Shown in pieces: positions 45,905-53,972 of a stretch of 64,000 bases of DNA. The stretch lies in assembly GCF_000758665.1 (NCBI RefSeq), contig NZ_CP009285.1, positions 5,766,001 through 5,830,000 on the forward strand. The letters are read 5' to 3'. Source of the DNA: Paenibacillus borealis (GTDB lineage: Bacteria > Bacillota > Bacilli > Paenibacillales > Paenibacillaceae). Within the stretch, counting starts at the first letter, position 1. The number at the start of each line of letters is the position of its first letter. A program made the translations under genes and the position numbers. The notes below the pieces were generated by a model. It saw nothing but the letters and a program-made list of their open reading frames with translations, did no database searches and was not told the origin of the DNA.

Positions 45905-45938
45905 AAAACGGACTCTCGTTATGAGAGTCTTGCTTTTT
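45905..45938. terminator. Bidirectional terminator hairpin
   Basis: GACTCTC (45911-45917) pairs with GAGAGTC (45923-45929), followed by TTGCTTTTT on the plus strand and by CGTTTTTC on the minus strand. Confidence 0.75.
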
Positions 45939-45975
45939 CATTTGCTTCATTTTAAAAATGGTGGCGGCTCTCATA

Positions 45976-46090
45976 ACATTACACTTTTTAGTTCGGCGTC
46001 GGTTGTGATTATTCGTTTAACATAAAGTCTCCTCCATCTCTAATGGGCTCCATTTCGCGTATAAGCCCTTCCATGTTTCAACCTCAACAT
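45976..46090. repeat. Duplicated 115-nt segment, copy a
   Basis: Starts with ACATTACACTTTTTAGTTCG and ends with the block CTAATGGGCTC-N-ATTTCGCGTATAAGCCC and a CA-rich tail. A clearly related copy is at 47625-47740 in the same orientation. The last block can form a GGGCT/AGCCC hairpin. Here it provides the first codons (MGSISRISPS) of the broken gene at 46043. It may be the end of a lost mobile element. Confidence 0.7.
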
Positions 46091-46683
46091 CCTAGCTACG
46101 ACATCAGTGAGTTAAGATCCCTTTATGGAGGACCTGCATTAAAGGCTCCCGACTTAAATGCAGAAACTCCTAATTCAAATGAGGTTAACATTGAAACGGA
46201 ATATGATATTTATGATAACTTATCTGAATTGTCAAATTATTCAGACCTCGTTGTTGTTGCATCACCTATGGATGATTTTGAAAATAGAAAGCATATTGCA
46301 ACTTTTTACGATACAGGTGATTTACAAGATTATTACACCTTAAATAATCTTAGTATTAAAAAAGTATTAGCAGGAGATTCATCAGACATAGGTGAAAATT
46401 TAGAAGTGATTGAATCTAATGCTATCGTTGATTTTGGTTTACAAAAAGTGAAAATGGTTAATGATGGCTACCAAGAAACCCAAAAGGAACAGAATATATT
46501 TTATTCTTAAGTAAAAATCCTCAAGGCCAATATCAAATCATCAATAGAAACGCAGGAGTCTTTACTCTGGATGAAATTAATTCTGCCGCTACTAATAAAC
46601 GAGGAACTTTTATAACAAGAGATAATGATATCAGAGATAATTTGCTAAATGAAGTTACTAACACTTACTCAAATGAGCTATAG
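46043..46683 (+). pseudogene. Frameshifted gene for a secreted-type protein
   Basis: The 155-codon frame from 46043 reads NLSELSNYSDLVVVASPMDD, then YYTLNNLSIKKVLAGDSS and VKMVNDGYQETQK before ending at 46510. The adjacent frame continues the same protein: GTEYILFLSKNPQGQYQIIN and FTLDEINSAATNKRGTFITR to a stop at 46683. Loss of one A in the run at CAAAAGG explains the shift. The N-terminus is also abnormal: a signal peptide is missing and the first residues come from the duplicated segment at 45976. The intact form resembles small Bacillales lipoproteins of unknown function, from memory of that pattern. A hairpin at 46689 follows. Confidence 0.6.
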
Positions 46684-46688
46684 AATTG

Positions 46689-46720
46689 TCTGGAGGCTGA
46701 ATATTCAGTCTCCAGATTTC
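46689..46720 (+). terminator. Hairpin, probable terminator
   Basis: TCTGGAG (46689-46695) pairs with CTCCAGA (46710-46716), continued inside by CTGAAT/ATTCAG; followed by TTTCTTC, a weak U-tract. It separates the broken gene from the gene at 46740. Confidence 0.55.
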
Positions 46721-46739
46721 TTCAGTAGGGAGGTAATTC

Positions 46740-47129
46740 ATGAAAAAAATTAGTATCTTTTCAATTTCAATCATACTTTTAGTGATTTTAATTTATGTAT
46801 TTGCCAGACCAAGACCAGATATCATTAGTGTTAATCTTGTGTCCGAAACTAATGAGATCACTTACTCTGACAGTGAAAGCGTTCAAATCTTCGAAGATGC
46901 TATAAGAACTGTTAAAAAAGTACGCGGGTCTGTTGATGTGGGTCCACCAAATTATCAGATGACTGTTACCTACGCTGATTCTAAGGTTGTTGAGTACAGC
47001 CTTTATATGGATTTTAAAACTAAAAACGGCTTCTTGATTAAACAAAGTAATAGTGAAAAGATGCTGGACTTAAAGGATCATAATTCGGAAGAACTCGCCG
47101 ATCTGTTAAGTAAGGGAAACAAAGAATAA
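46740..47129 (+). CDS. Hypothetical membrane-anchored or secreted small protein
   Basis: A 129-residue protein with a basic start (MKK) and one hydrophobic helix (about residues 4-21), then a hydrophilic outside domain with beta-strand pattern (MTVTYADSKVVEYSLYM, IKQSNSEKMLDL). The domain pattern recalls small YhfM-like Bacillus proteins, with low certainty. It starts at ATG 46740, preceded by GGGAGG at 7 nt, the best ribosome site in this island, so it is probably expressed. Neighbours are broken genes; a terminator follows at 47272. Confidence 0.7.
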   Translation: MKKISIFSISIILLVILIYVFARPRPDIISVNLVSETNEITYSDSESVQIFEDAIRTVKKVRGSVDVGPPNYQMTVTYADSKVVEYSLYMDFKTKNGFLIKQSNSEKMLDLKDHNSEELADLLSKGNKE

Positions 47130-47271
47130 TTTTAAACGTTCACTTAAAAAGGTCGTTGTAGATGCTTCGTCCATTGATTATTTCTTGTTAGTAGTGATTC
47201 TTCAGAGTTCGAGTTGTACTCTAGCTCACTCTGCTCTCAAATCCCCATCTCATTTTCACTATGTAGATAAT

Positions 47272-47295
47272 AGACACCTTTCTGGTGTCTTTTTG
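47272..47295 (+). terminator. Rho-independent terminator
   Basis: AGACACC (47272-47278) pairs with GGTGTCT (47284-47290) around TTTCT, followed by TTTTT. It is 143 nt downstream of the gene at 46740. Confidence 0.85.
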
Positions 47296-47624
47296 CGTTC
47301 AATCACTTTTTTGTGCACATAAGAGGGGATAGCATTCAATAAAATTGGACTGATGAGACTTCATTATGTATAAATTAATTTTTAGCTTATTTGAAAATAA
47401 GCGCCTGATCAAAATGAGTAATACAGTCTTGGTCCGCGCTCCTTCTTCTTTATAACGTTTGTTCCTTTCTTTTTATTGAACTGCTCCTTCCGAACAATTT
47501 GTACGTTCGTACGCAAATAATAACTACTATTACTTTGAATCGCTGATGAGCTATAGCTATGTATCATTTTATTTTGCTCACACAGATGATTCCCCATCCA
47601 TATGTCTACAGGAGCGACCAATTA

Positions 47625-47740
47625 ACATTACACTTTTTAGTTCGTCGTCGATCGTGATGATGCGTTTATTTATTTATCACACTCCCTTTCTAATGGGCTC
47701 AATTTCGCGTATAAGCCCCTATTCGTCACAACCCCATAAT
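47625..47740. repeat. Duplicated 115-nt segment, copy b
   Basis: Second copy of the element at 45976-46090, with the same head ACATTACACTTTTTAGTTCG (one late difference) and the same hairpin block. It lies in the long gap 47130-48099. That gap also holds a terminator at 47272 and, on the minus strand at 47726-47935, a 69-codon open frame that I cannot support as a gene. Otherwise it shows only AT-rich sequence. Confidence 0.7.
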
Positions 47741-48000
47741 GACCTGTATGTATGAATAAAAAGGCACCTGCGGAGCAATTAAGCAAGGTTCCTTATCTGT
47801 CACTTGTTTCCTAAGATATGACCATTCTGGATGTTCAAAATCAGTGCCATAATCCTTCGTTTTTTCATTGCCAACTATATTTAATTGAATCAACAACATT
47901 TCCCATTCTCCACGCCAGCAAGGTTCCTCCGACAACTAACCATCAGAAACGGGAAACTGAATTATTACGTTAGATTTTAAATATTCACGTTTCAGACACT

Positions 48001-48034
48001 AATTGCACATTGTGCAATTTTGCTCTTTGAGCAA
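48001..48034. promoter_or_regulatory. Two palindromes upstream of TetR gene
   Basis: AATTGCACATTGTGCAATT (48001-48019) is a perfect palindrome with 9-bp arms, followed at once by TTGCTC-TTT-GAGCAA (48020-48034). They lie 66-99 nt before the TetR start. They are good operator candidates for autoregulation of the TetR-MMPL operon. No convincing -35/-10 pair was placed with certainty. Confidence 0.6.
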
Positions 48035-48099
48035 TAATATAGACTGTAGATAACAATTCAGCGTTCATCCTATACATAAGAAAGGAGGAAGCATACAAC

Positions 48100-48717
48100 T
48101 TGAATCCCAAACTGACACTGCGGGACCAAAAAAAAGAAGCCACCGCCTACGCTTTGGCTGTAGCCGCCTTCGAGCTTGTACTGGAGCAAGGTATGGACGG
48201 CTTCATCGTCGATGATATTGTCCGGAAGGCCGGCTATTCCCGGCGGACCTTCGCCAACTACTTCTCCTGCAAAGAAGAAGCGGTAGCGCAATATTTCATG
48301 GGCTGTGTTACAAATCAGGATGAGAAAACGATATTCGCGGATTTCACAGATGATTCAACTCCGCTCGATGTATTGTACGGTCTGCTCAAGATGCAGTTCA
48401 CTTCCGAGTTCCTGCATAAATTGCGGCAGTTCGTCTCGCTTGCGAAGCAATATCCGTCACTGGAGCCGTATATCCTGAGCGTATTCCGGCGCTTGCAGAT
48501 CGCGGCCCAGGAAGTACTCGAACAGTTCTCCAACGGACGTTATGCGGACGGATATACCCATCTGCTTGCCGGGGCCGTCTATGGAGCGTTCGTGCCCATT
48601 ATGGACGGACGGCTCAATGTTCTGTTGCCTGGCGAAACCCAGGATGACCGCCCCGGCGCCATATCGTTTGATCAATATTTGAATTCCATGTTTGCTTACT
48701 TACGCAACGGCTTCTAA
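48100..48717 (+). CDS. TetR family transcriptional regulator
   Basis: A 205-residue repressor with the TetR N-terminal helix-turn-helix (about 18-64): MDGFIVDDIVRKAGYSRRTF followed by ANYFSCKEEAVAQYF. The C-terminal helical region should bind a ligand and dimerise. The start is TTG 48100, 11 nt after GGAGG, a somewhat long spacing. It lies 33 nt before the MMPL transporter gene in the same direction, a common arrangement for repressor and regulated exporter. Confidence 0.92.
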   Translation: MNPKLTLRDQKKEATAYALAVAAFELVLEQGMDGFIVDDIVRKAGYSRRTFANYFSCKEEAVAQYFMGCVTNQDEKTIFADFTDDSTPLDVLYGLLKMQFTSEFLHKLRQFVSLAKQYPSLEPYILSVFRRLQIAAQEVLEQFSNGRYADGYTHLLAGAVYGAFVPIMDGRLNVLLPGETQDDRPGAISFDQYLNSMFAYLRNGF

Positions 48718-48750
48718 ATAAATTCAGAGATAAAGAGGAGAAACCATCAC

Positions 48751-51099
48751 ATGTCAACATTTCTATACCGCTTAGGTAAGTCGGCTTATTCCAAGCCCTG
48801 GTATTTCATCGCGGCGTGGATTGTCGTGCTCGGTGTTATTGGGGCGCTGCTTGGTGTCAATGGCATCCAGTCCAGCTCCGAAATGAAAATTGAAGGCACC
48901 GAATCGCAAAAAGTGCTGGATAAGCTGACCCAAGAGCTTCCTGCTGCTGCCGGCGGCCAAGCTAGTGTCGCCTTCACCGCACCAGACGGAGAACGTCTGG
49001 ATACACCGGAACGTGTAGCGCTACTTCAGAAAGCTATCAATGACGTCTACAATATGGAATACGTCATCAATCCGGTTGAACTGGCAGCACAGGCTGCTGC
49101 CGCTGCTGCTCAAGCCGCTGGCGCTGATCCTTCCGCTGCCGCCGGCCAAGCCGCCGCTGCTGATCCTTCCGCTGCTGCCGGCCAAGCCGCCGCTGCAGCA
49201 CAGTCGGCCCCTTATGGTCCGCTGATGGCTGACGGCGCTCCGGTTCCAGGCGTTATGCTGTCTGCTGACGGCAATATTGCCCTGTTCCAGTTCCAGTTCA
49301 CGGTTCAGCAGACATCCCTTCCATCGGAAGTACCGGATAACATCATCGATACCGTGACTGAAGTCGAGCAGGCAGGGTCCGGAATCACTGCGATTCCGAG
49401 TGATTCCCTGAAGAGCATCCCGGCTATCGGTTCGACCGAAGCAGTCGGAGTTGTTGTCGCGGCGGTCGTACTGTTCATGACGCTGGGCTCGGTCGTTGCT
49501 GCCGGTCTGCCGTTGATTACCGCTCTCCTCGGCGTCGGAATCAGTGTCGGAGGTGCTTTCGCACTCGGCAGTCTGATCCAGATGAATGACATTACGCCGA
49601 TTCTCGCCGTGATGATCGGTCTGGCAGTAGGTATCGACTACTCCTTGTTCATCGTGAACCGCCAACGCCGCCTGATTCTCGATGAGAAACTAAGCGCCGG
49701 CGAATCCGCCAGCCGGGCACTGGGCACCGCCGGCAGCGCCGTATTCTTCGCCGGTCTGACCGTTATCATCGCCCTATGCGGCATGCTTGTTATCGGCATC
49801 GGCTTCCTGTCGACCATGGCACTTGTAGCTGCAGCCAGCGTTCTGATCAACGTTCTGCTCGCCCTGACCCTGCTGCCTGCCCTGCTCGGACTGGTCGGTG
49901 AGAAGATCGTCACCGCCAAAGCCCGCACCAAAAACACCGGAAACAGCAAGAAAGAGCGCCATGGCTTCTCACACCGCTGGGCAAATGCCACAGTGAAATA
50001 CCGCTGGGTGATCATTATTCTCGTTGTACTCGTTCTTGGAGCAGCAGCGATTCCGGTAACCAAGATGGAGCTGGGCATTCCTTCGGGCGCCTCGGCTAAC
50101 CTGGATACTCCGGCTCGCCAGAGCTATGATGTGATCTCCAAAGGGTTCGGCGAAGGCTTCAACGGACCGCTGCTGCTGGTGGCGGAGCCGAAGAACCCGT
50201 CCGACAAAATTTCGATGGAGCTGCTGGGCAAGCTGACTCAAGAGCTGCAAATGCATGATAACGTTACGCAGGTGTCTCCGATGGGCGTTAATGCCACCGG
50301 TGATCTCGCCATCATAAGCCTGATCCCGAAAACGGGTCCGACAGATACAGCTACAAGAGATCTCGTGCAGGAATTGCGAGATCCGTCATCCAGTCTAACC
50401 TCAGGCAACAATATTAATCTTGGTGTGACCGGCTTCACCGCCATCAATATTGATATGTCTTCCAAACTGTCTGATGCCTTCCCTGTCTACATCGGCATCA
50501 TTGTTATTCTCTCGCTGATCATCCTGCTGCTGGTCTTCCGGTCGATTATTGTTCCAATCAAAGCGACCATCGGCTTTGTTCTCAGTATTCTTGCCACCTT
50601 CGGCGTGACCACAGCCGTCTATCAGTGGGGATGGCTGCACTCCTTGTTCGGCTTCGATACAGGAGGACCGCTGCTCAGCTTCATGCCGATTCTGGTCACC
50701 GGTATTCTGTACGGGCTGGCCATGGATTATCAGGTATTCCTGGTCAGCTCCATGCGTGAAGCTTATGTCCACGGCCGCCACGGCAATGACAGTGTCGTTC
50801 ACGGCTATGATCTCGCCAGCCGTGTTGTGCTTGCCGCAGGCGTAATCATGGTTTCCGTCTTCTTCGGCTTCATCTTCGCTCCTGACGCGATGATTAAGCA
50901 GATTGGCTTCGCACTCGCCTTCGGCATCCTGATCGATGCCTTCATCATCCGGATGACGCTCGTTCCGGCCGTCATGGCCGTCTTCGGCGACAAAGCCTGG
51001 TGGCTGCCGAAATGGCTGGACCGCCTGCTCCCGAATCTCGACGTGGAAGGCGATAAGCTGATCGCCAAGCTGAATGCCGAGAGCGGACAGAAGCACTAA
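48751..51099 (+). CDS. MMPL/RND-like membrane transporter
   Basis: A 782-residue transporter of the Gram-positive MMPL type (YdfJ-like) with two halves, each having one N-terminal helix, an extracellular domain and five helices. The first helix is at about 17-35. The proton-relay type motifs are GLAVGIDYSLFIVNR in the first half and YGLAMDYQVFLVSSMREA in the second. The first extracellular domain contains an Ala-rich insertion at about residues 110-150 with two near-identical DPSAAAGQAAA units. It should export a lipid-like or toxic compound under control of the TetR protein upstream. The start follows GAGGAG. Confidence 0.93.
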   Translation: MSTFLYRLGKSAYSKPWYFIAAWIVVLGVIGALLGVNGIQSSSEMKIEGTESQKVLDKLTQELPAAAGGQASVAFTAPDGERLDTPERVALLQKAINDVYNMEYVINPVELAAQAAAAAAQAAGADPSAAAGQAAAADPSAAAGQAAAAAQSAPYGPLMADGAPVPGVMLSADGNIALFQFQFTVQQTSLPSEVPDNIIDTVTEVEQAGSGITAIPSDSLKSIPAIGSTEAVGVVVAAVVLFMTLGSVVAAGLPLITALLGVGISVGGAFALGSLIQMNDITPILAVMIGLAVGIDYSLFIVNRQRRLILDEKLSAGESASRALGTAGSAVFFAGLTVIIALCGMLVIGIGFLSTMALVAAASVLINVLLALTLLPALLGLVGEKIVTAKARTKNTGNSKKERHGFSHRWANATVKYRWVIIILVVLVLGAAAIPVTKMELGIPSGASANLDTPARQSYDVISKGFGEGFNGPLLLVAEPKNPSDKISMELLGKLTQELQMHDNVTQVSPMGVNATGDLAIISLIPKTGPTDTATRDLVQELRDPSSSLTSGNNINLGVTGFTAINIDMSSKLSDAFPVYIGIIVILSLIILLLVFRSIIVPIKATIGFVLSILATFGVTTAVYQWGWLHSLFGFDTGGPLLSFMPILVTGILYGLAMDYQVFLVSSMREAYVHGRHGNDSVVHGYDLASRVVLAAGVIMVSVFFGFIFAPDAMIKQIGFALAFGILIDAFIIRMTLVPAVMAVFGDKAWWLPKWLDRLLPNLDVEGDKLIAKLNAESGQKH

Positions 51100-51100
51100 A

Positions 51101-51162
51101 TAACCCCGCAAAGCGGAGACTTAGCTTCGATAATTACTCAATTAATTTGCGGGGACCCCAAC
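51101..51162 (+). repeat. CCCCGC/GCGGGG hairpin repeat, copy 3
   Basis: CCCCGCAAA (51104-51112) pairs with TTTGCGGGG (51146-51154). The interior TTAGCTTCGAT and the tail GCGGGGACCCCAA match copy 2 at 31162. It begins directly after the MMPL stop codon and precedes a separate strong terminator. Confidence 0.75.
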
Positions 51163-51216
51163 ATATATTAGTTCATCAAAAATAATGGACGGCATCACCG
51201 CCGTCCGCCCCCAAAC

Positions 51217-51258
51217 AAAAGAGGGCCTGCAGACATTGTCCGCAGGCCCTCTTTTCTA
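51217..51258. terminator. Strong bidirectional terminator
   Basis: AAAAGAGGGCCTGC (51217-51230) pairs perfectly with GCAGGCCCTCTTTT (51242-51255). It ends the TetR-MMPL operon. A further hairpin GGACGGC/GCCGTCC lies just upstream (51188-51206). Confidence 0.92.
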
Positions 51259-51437
51259 TACAACAGCTCTTCTCAAGCTACACTGAAAACCACATGCTTC
51301 CCAGCTGCCAGCGCCTTATCGTAAAAACCCAGAAGACCTACAATTCACCCTTTAATTCCTGTCTCAGCGTTTCCGTTCCGTAACCCGGCTTCAGCGTTCC
51401 CATCAGCTTTACTGAACTCACTTCTATAGTTCTGATG

Positions 51438-51672
51438 TTGTACTTGTACAATTGACGGATTCAGTTCCAAGTGGAAATTCAGTAATAGTTGTATACTGTA
51501 CAATTAAAAACAGCGAAAAGGCAGGCTTGAGTCTTATAACTGTAGTCTGTACAACTAAATTTGCCCGAATGGGTGAGTATCAGGCTGTAATCGCAGTTTA
51601 ATTGTACGAAATACAACTAAACGGAGAATCGGTTGAAAAACATAACTTTTAGTTGTACAAAGTGCAATTAAG
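51438..51672. repeat. Palindrome array C (51-nt period, five units)
   Basis: Five TTGTA-N4/5-TACAA cores are centred at 51444, 51496, 51547, 51609 and 51660: steps of about 51, 51, 62 and 51 nt. Several cores extend to AGTTGTA...TACAACT. Spacers are more divergent than in arrays A and D. The rest of the gap 51256-51785 shows no gene. Confidence 0.8.
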
Positions 51673-51785
51673 CATACTGCGTATACCGTAATCGGGTCAC
51701 TGCAAATCCTCAGTAAGCGATTTACCAATGTGGTTTTCACCAGTTGAAATCTGACGCTATACAAGTATCCTTACACCATCTTCTT

Positions 51786-53240
51786 CTATAAAATAGGCGA
51801 CAGCAGCCGCGAGATCCCTTCCTTCAGCTTAATCATAAGCGAACGCTCCTTGTACCGCTCAGGCGTAAGCTCAGAGCTTACCCGGCTGTCCTGCAGAAAC
51901 AGGTCCTGAAGCTGTGCGGCCACCTGCCGGTCATATACAATGGCATTGACTTCGAAGTTCAAACGGAAGCTGCGCGAGTCGATATTCATCGTCCCTACAG
52001 ATGCCACTTCCCCGTCTGCCACAATCGTCTTGGCGTGCAGGAAGCCGTTCTCATAGAGCAGAATTTTGGCCCCATAATTGAGCAGATCTCCGGCATAAGC
52101 CCAAGTAGCCCAATACACAAACGGATGATCAGGTTTATTAGGGATCATGATGCGCAGATCCACCCCTGAGAGCAGGGCGATTTTGCAGGCATCCATGAAG
52201 CTGGTGTCCGGAATGAAGTAGGGAGTCTGGATATATACACTTTTCCGGGCCGATAAAATGAGCTTGATGTACATGTTCTTCAGATGCTCGGTCTCCGAAT
52301 TGGGGCCGCTGGTGATGATCTGAACCGGGCTTGTCCCTTTATGCCCCCCTGTATAAAAGGAGAATTCCTCATAATCCCCCCGCTCATGCTTCCCGGCCTG
52401 ATGCCAGTCCAGAACAAATCTGCCTTGAATGTGATTGACGGCATTCCCGGTGATCCTGAGGTGGGTGTCCCGCCAATAGCCGAATTTCTTGTCCAGTCCA
52501 AGGTATTCATCTCCGACATTGAACCCGCCGATATAAGCAATCCTTCCATCTATAATGCACAGCTTGCGGTGATTCCGGTTGTTGATCCGGAAATTCAGCG
52601 GTCTGAGCAGAGACGGGAAGAACACCTCCACCTCTCCACCTGCTGCACGTAATTCTTTGAAGAACCCGGGCGGAATCCGTTTGGAGCCGACTTCATCATA
52701 GAGCAGCCGCACCTTCACGCCTTCCTGCGCTTTGCGGGTTAATTCATCCCTCAGCTTCTTCCCCAGGGCATCCGGCTGAATGATGTAATATTGAATATTA
52801 ATCTCTGTCCTCGCGGACCTGATATCCTCGAATAATGCGTCAAATTTCTGCTTCCCGTCACTATAGATAACGATATCATTATCACTGGATAAAAGACCAT
52901 GCGACGATCTGATGTTCATCGTGATGAGCTCTGTATATTTCTGCAGCCAGGGAGATATCTCCTGGACTTCGTCATGCAGCGAAGCCAGCTGCCGGTCTGT
53001 CTCGGCCTGGACAAAATCCTGCTCTTCAATGAACAGATTGTAGAAATTCTTCTTCTTCAGATTCCGCCCGAAAAAGATATACAGAACGAACCCCAAGATA
53101 GGAATGAAGAACAGAACCATCAGCCAGGCCCAGGTGTAACCCGCCTCTCTCCGCTCAATGAACAGGAACCCCAGCGCCAGCAGAATATTTATGAATGTGA
53201 TGCTTGAAATAATAAGCGTCGTTATACTTGCAAATTCCAT
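51786..53240 (-). CDS. cls: Cardiolipin synthase
   Basis: Membrane phospholipase-D-family enzyme that condenses two phosphatidylglycerols into cardiolipin; 484 residues, the standard bacterial length. Two N-terminal helices (about 5-28 and 37-56) anchor it. The two catalytic HKD motifs are HRKLCIIDGRIAYIGGFN (first half) and HAKTIVADGEVASVGTMN (second half), each with the following GG/GT-x-N element. It starts at ATG 53240 after GGAGG. Its first 19 nt overlap the end of the TetR gene upstream, which suggests co-transcription and coupling. Confidence 0.95.
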   Translation of the reverse strand: MEFASITTLIISSITFINILLALGFLFIERREAGYTWAWLMVLFFIPILGFVLYIFFGRNLKKKNFYNLFIEEQDFVQAETDRQLASLHDEVQEISPWLQKYTELITMNIRSSHGLLSSDNDIVIYSDGKQKFDALFEDIRSARTEINIQYYIIQPDALGKKLRDELTRKAQEGVKVRLLYDEVGSKRIPPGFFKELRAAGGEVEVFFPSLLRPLNFRINNRNHRKLCIIDGRIAYIGGFNVGDEYLGLDKKFGYWRDTHLRITGNAVNHIQGRFVLDWHQAGKHERGDYEEFSFYTGGHKGTSPVQIITSGPNSETEHLKNMYIKLILSARKSVYIQTPYFIPDTSFMDACKIALLSGVDLRIMIPNKPDHPFVYWATWAYAGDLLNYGAKILLYENGFLHAKTIVADGEVASVGTMNIDSRSFRLNFEVNAIVYDRQVAAQLQDLFLQDSRVSSELTPERYKERSLMIKLKEGISRLLSPIL

Positions 53241-53821
53241 GCCCTGTCCCCCTCCCGTGCGTAAGCCTCAAATCCTCCCGTGACTAATACTGCCACCTTA
53301 CGGGCGACTTCCTCTTTGTCCATGCTGATCTCCCCGGACACCCATTGAACAGCTCCTTCATGGATAGCCTGGGCAGCAAAAGAAGCCATTATTTTCCGCT
53401 CACCCTCCGTATAGAGACTACCCAGACCGTCCAGCAAATAAGCCTTGAGCGCAGTTAACATCTTATCTCTGAGCTGCGGTACGACGAATCCTATATAGCT
53501 GCTGCGGCAGCTCACCTCCGGCTGGTCATAGAAATCGCACACGGCCAGAACAAGCTGCCCGATGCTGTCCGGGTCAACCTTCACTTTCCCTGCAGTGTGT
53601 TGTCTGATGGCTGCCGATGCAGAGTCCCCCATCATGTAGTCCAGTAATTCGTATTTATCATTAAAATGTGCATAGAAGGTAGCCCGGTTCACTTTAGCCC
53701 GTTGGGTGATATCGGCAATCGTGATTTTCTCGAAATCCTTCACGGACACCAGCTCGATAAAAGCACCCGCCAACGACTCCTTCGTATGCGTCACCCGTAC
53801 ATTCATTACTTTATTCGCCAT
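53222..53821 (-). CDS. TetR family transcriptional regulator
   Basis: A 199-residue TetR protein: helix-turn-helix at about 28-60 (ITIADITQRAKVNRATFYAH) and a C-terminal domain with DFYDQPEVSCRSSYIG, resembling TetR_C_8-type regulators of Bacillales. GGGAGG lies 6 nt upstream of ATG 53821. Operon with cls; divergent from the SDR gene at 53973. The palindrome at 53853 lies between them and is its likely binding site. Confidence 0.92.
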   Translation of the reverse strand: MANKVMNVRVTHTKESLAGAFIELVSVKDFEKITIADITQRAKVNRATFYAHFNDKYELLDYMMGDSASAAIRQHTAGKVKVDPDSIGQLVLAVCDFYDQPEVSCRSSYIGFVVPQLRDKMLTALKAYLLDGLGSLYTEGERKIMASFAAQAIHEGAVQWVSGEISMDKEEVARKVAVLVTGGFEAYAREGDRAWNLQV

Positions 53822-53852
53822 AGCATCCTCCCGCCCGACAATAGGTACGTCT

Positions 53853-53868
53853 TGTTGCTATAGCAACA
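53853..53868. promoter_or_regulatory. TetR operator candidate
   Basis: TGTTGCTATAGCAACA is a perfect 16-bp palindrome. On the minus strand it overlaps a possible -35 (TTGCTA) placed 17 nt from TATTGT, for the TetR-cls operon. Matching half-sites TGTTGC (53889-53894) and GCAACA (53926-53931) flank the SDR promoter on the other side. Confidence 0.65.
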
Positions 53869-53887
53869 TCTGCACCTGTTTTGTTGA

Positions 53888-53916
53888 TTGTTGCGCTGCA
53901 TGATAAGCGGTATATT
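53888..53916 (+). promoter_or_regulatory. Promoter of the SDR gene
   Basis: -35 TTGTTG (53888-53893), 17-nt spacer, -10 TATATT (53911-53916), 56 nt before the SDR start. The -35 overlaps a TGTTGC half-site shared with the palindrome at 53853, so the TetR protein probably controls both directions. Confidence 0.6.
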
Positions 53917-53972
53917 CTGATTAAAGCAACACGCGTTAATTTAATATATCACATCGAAGGAGAGTTTAAACT

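Noticed and set aside
47409..47621. 70-codon minus-strand frame in the AT-rich gap
   Set aside because: Low-complexity Lys/Ser composition, no start signal, no recognisable family.
45976..47740. An intact insertion sequence bounded by the 115-nt copies
   Set aside because: No transposase or recombinase frame lies between them, and the copies are direct, not inverted; only a remnant can be argued.
47726..47935. 69-codon minus-strand frame (MSEEPCWRGEWEMLLIQL...)
   Set aside because: Protein-like in places, but no ribosome site, no family and adjacent to the duplicated segment; too weak to annotate.
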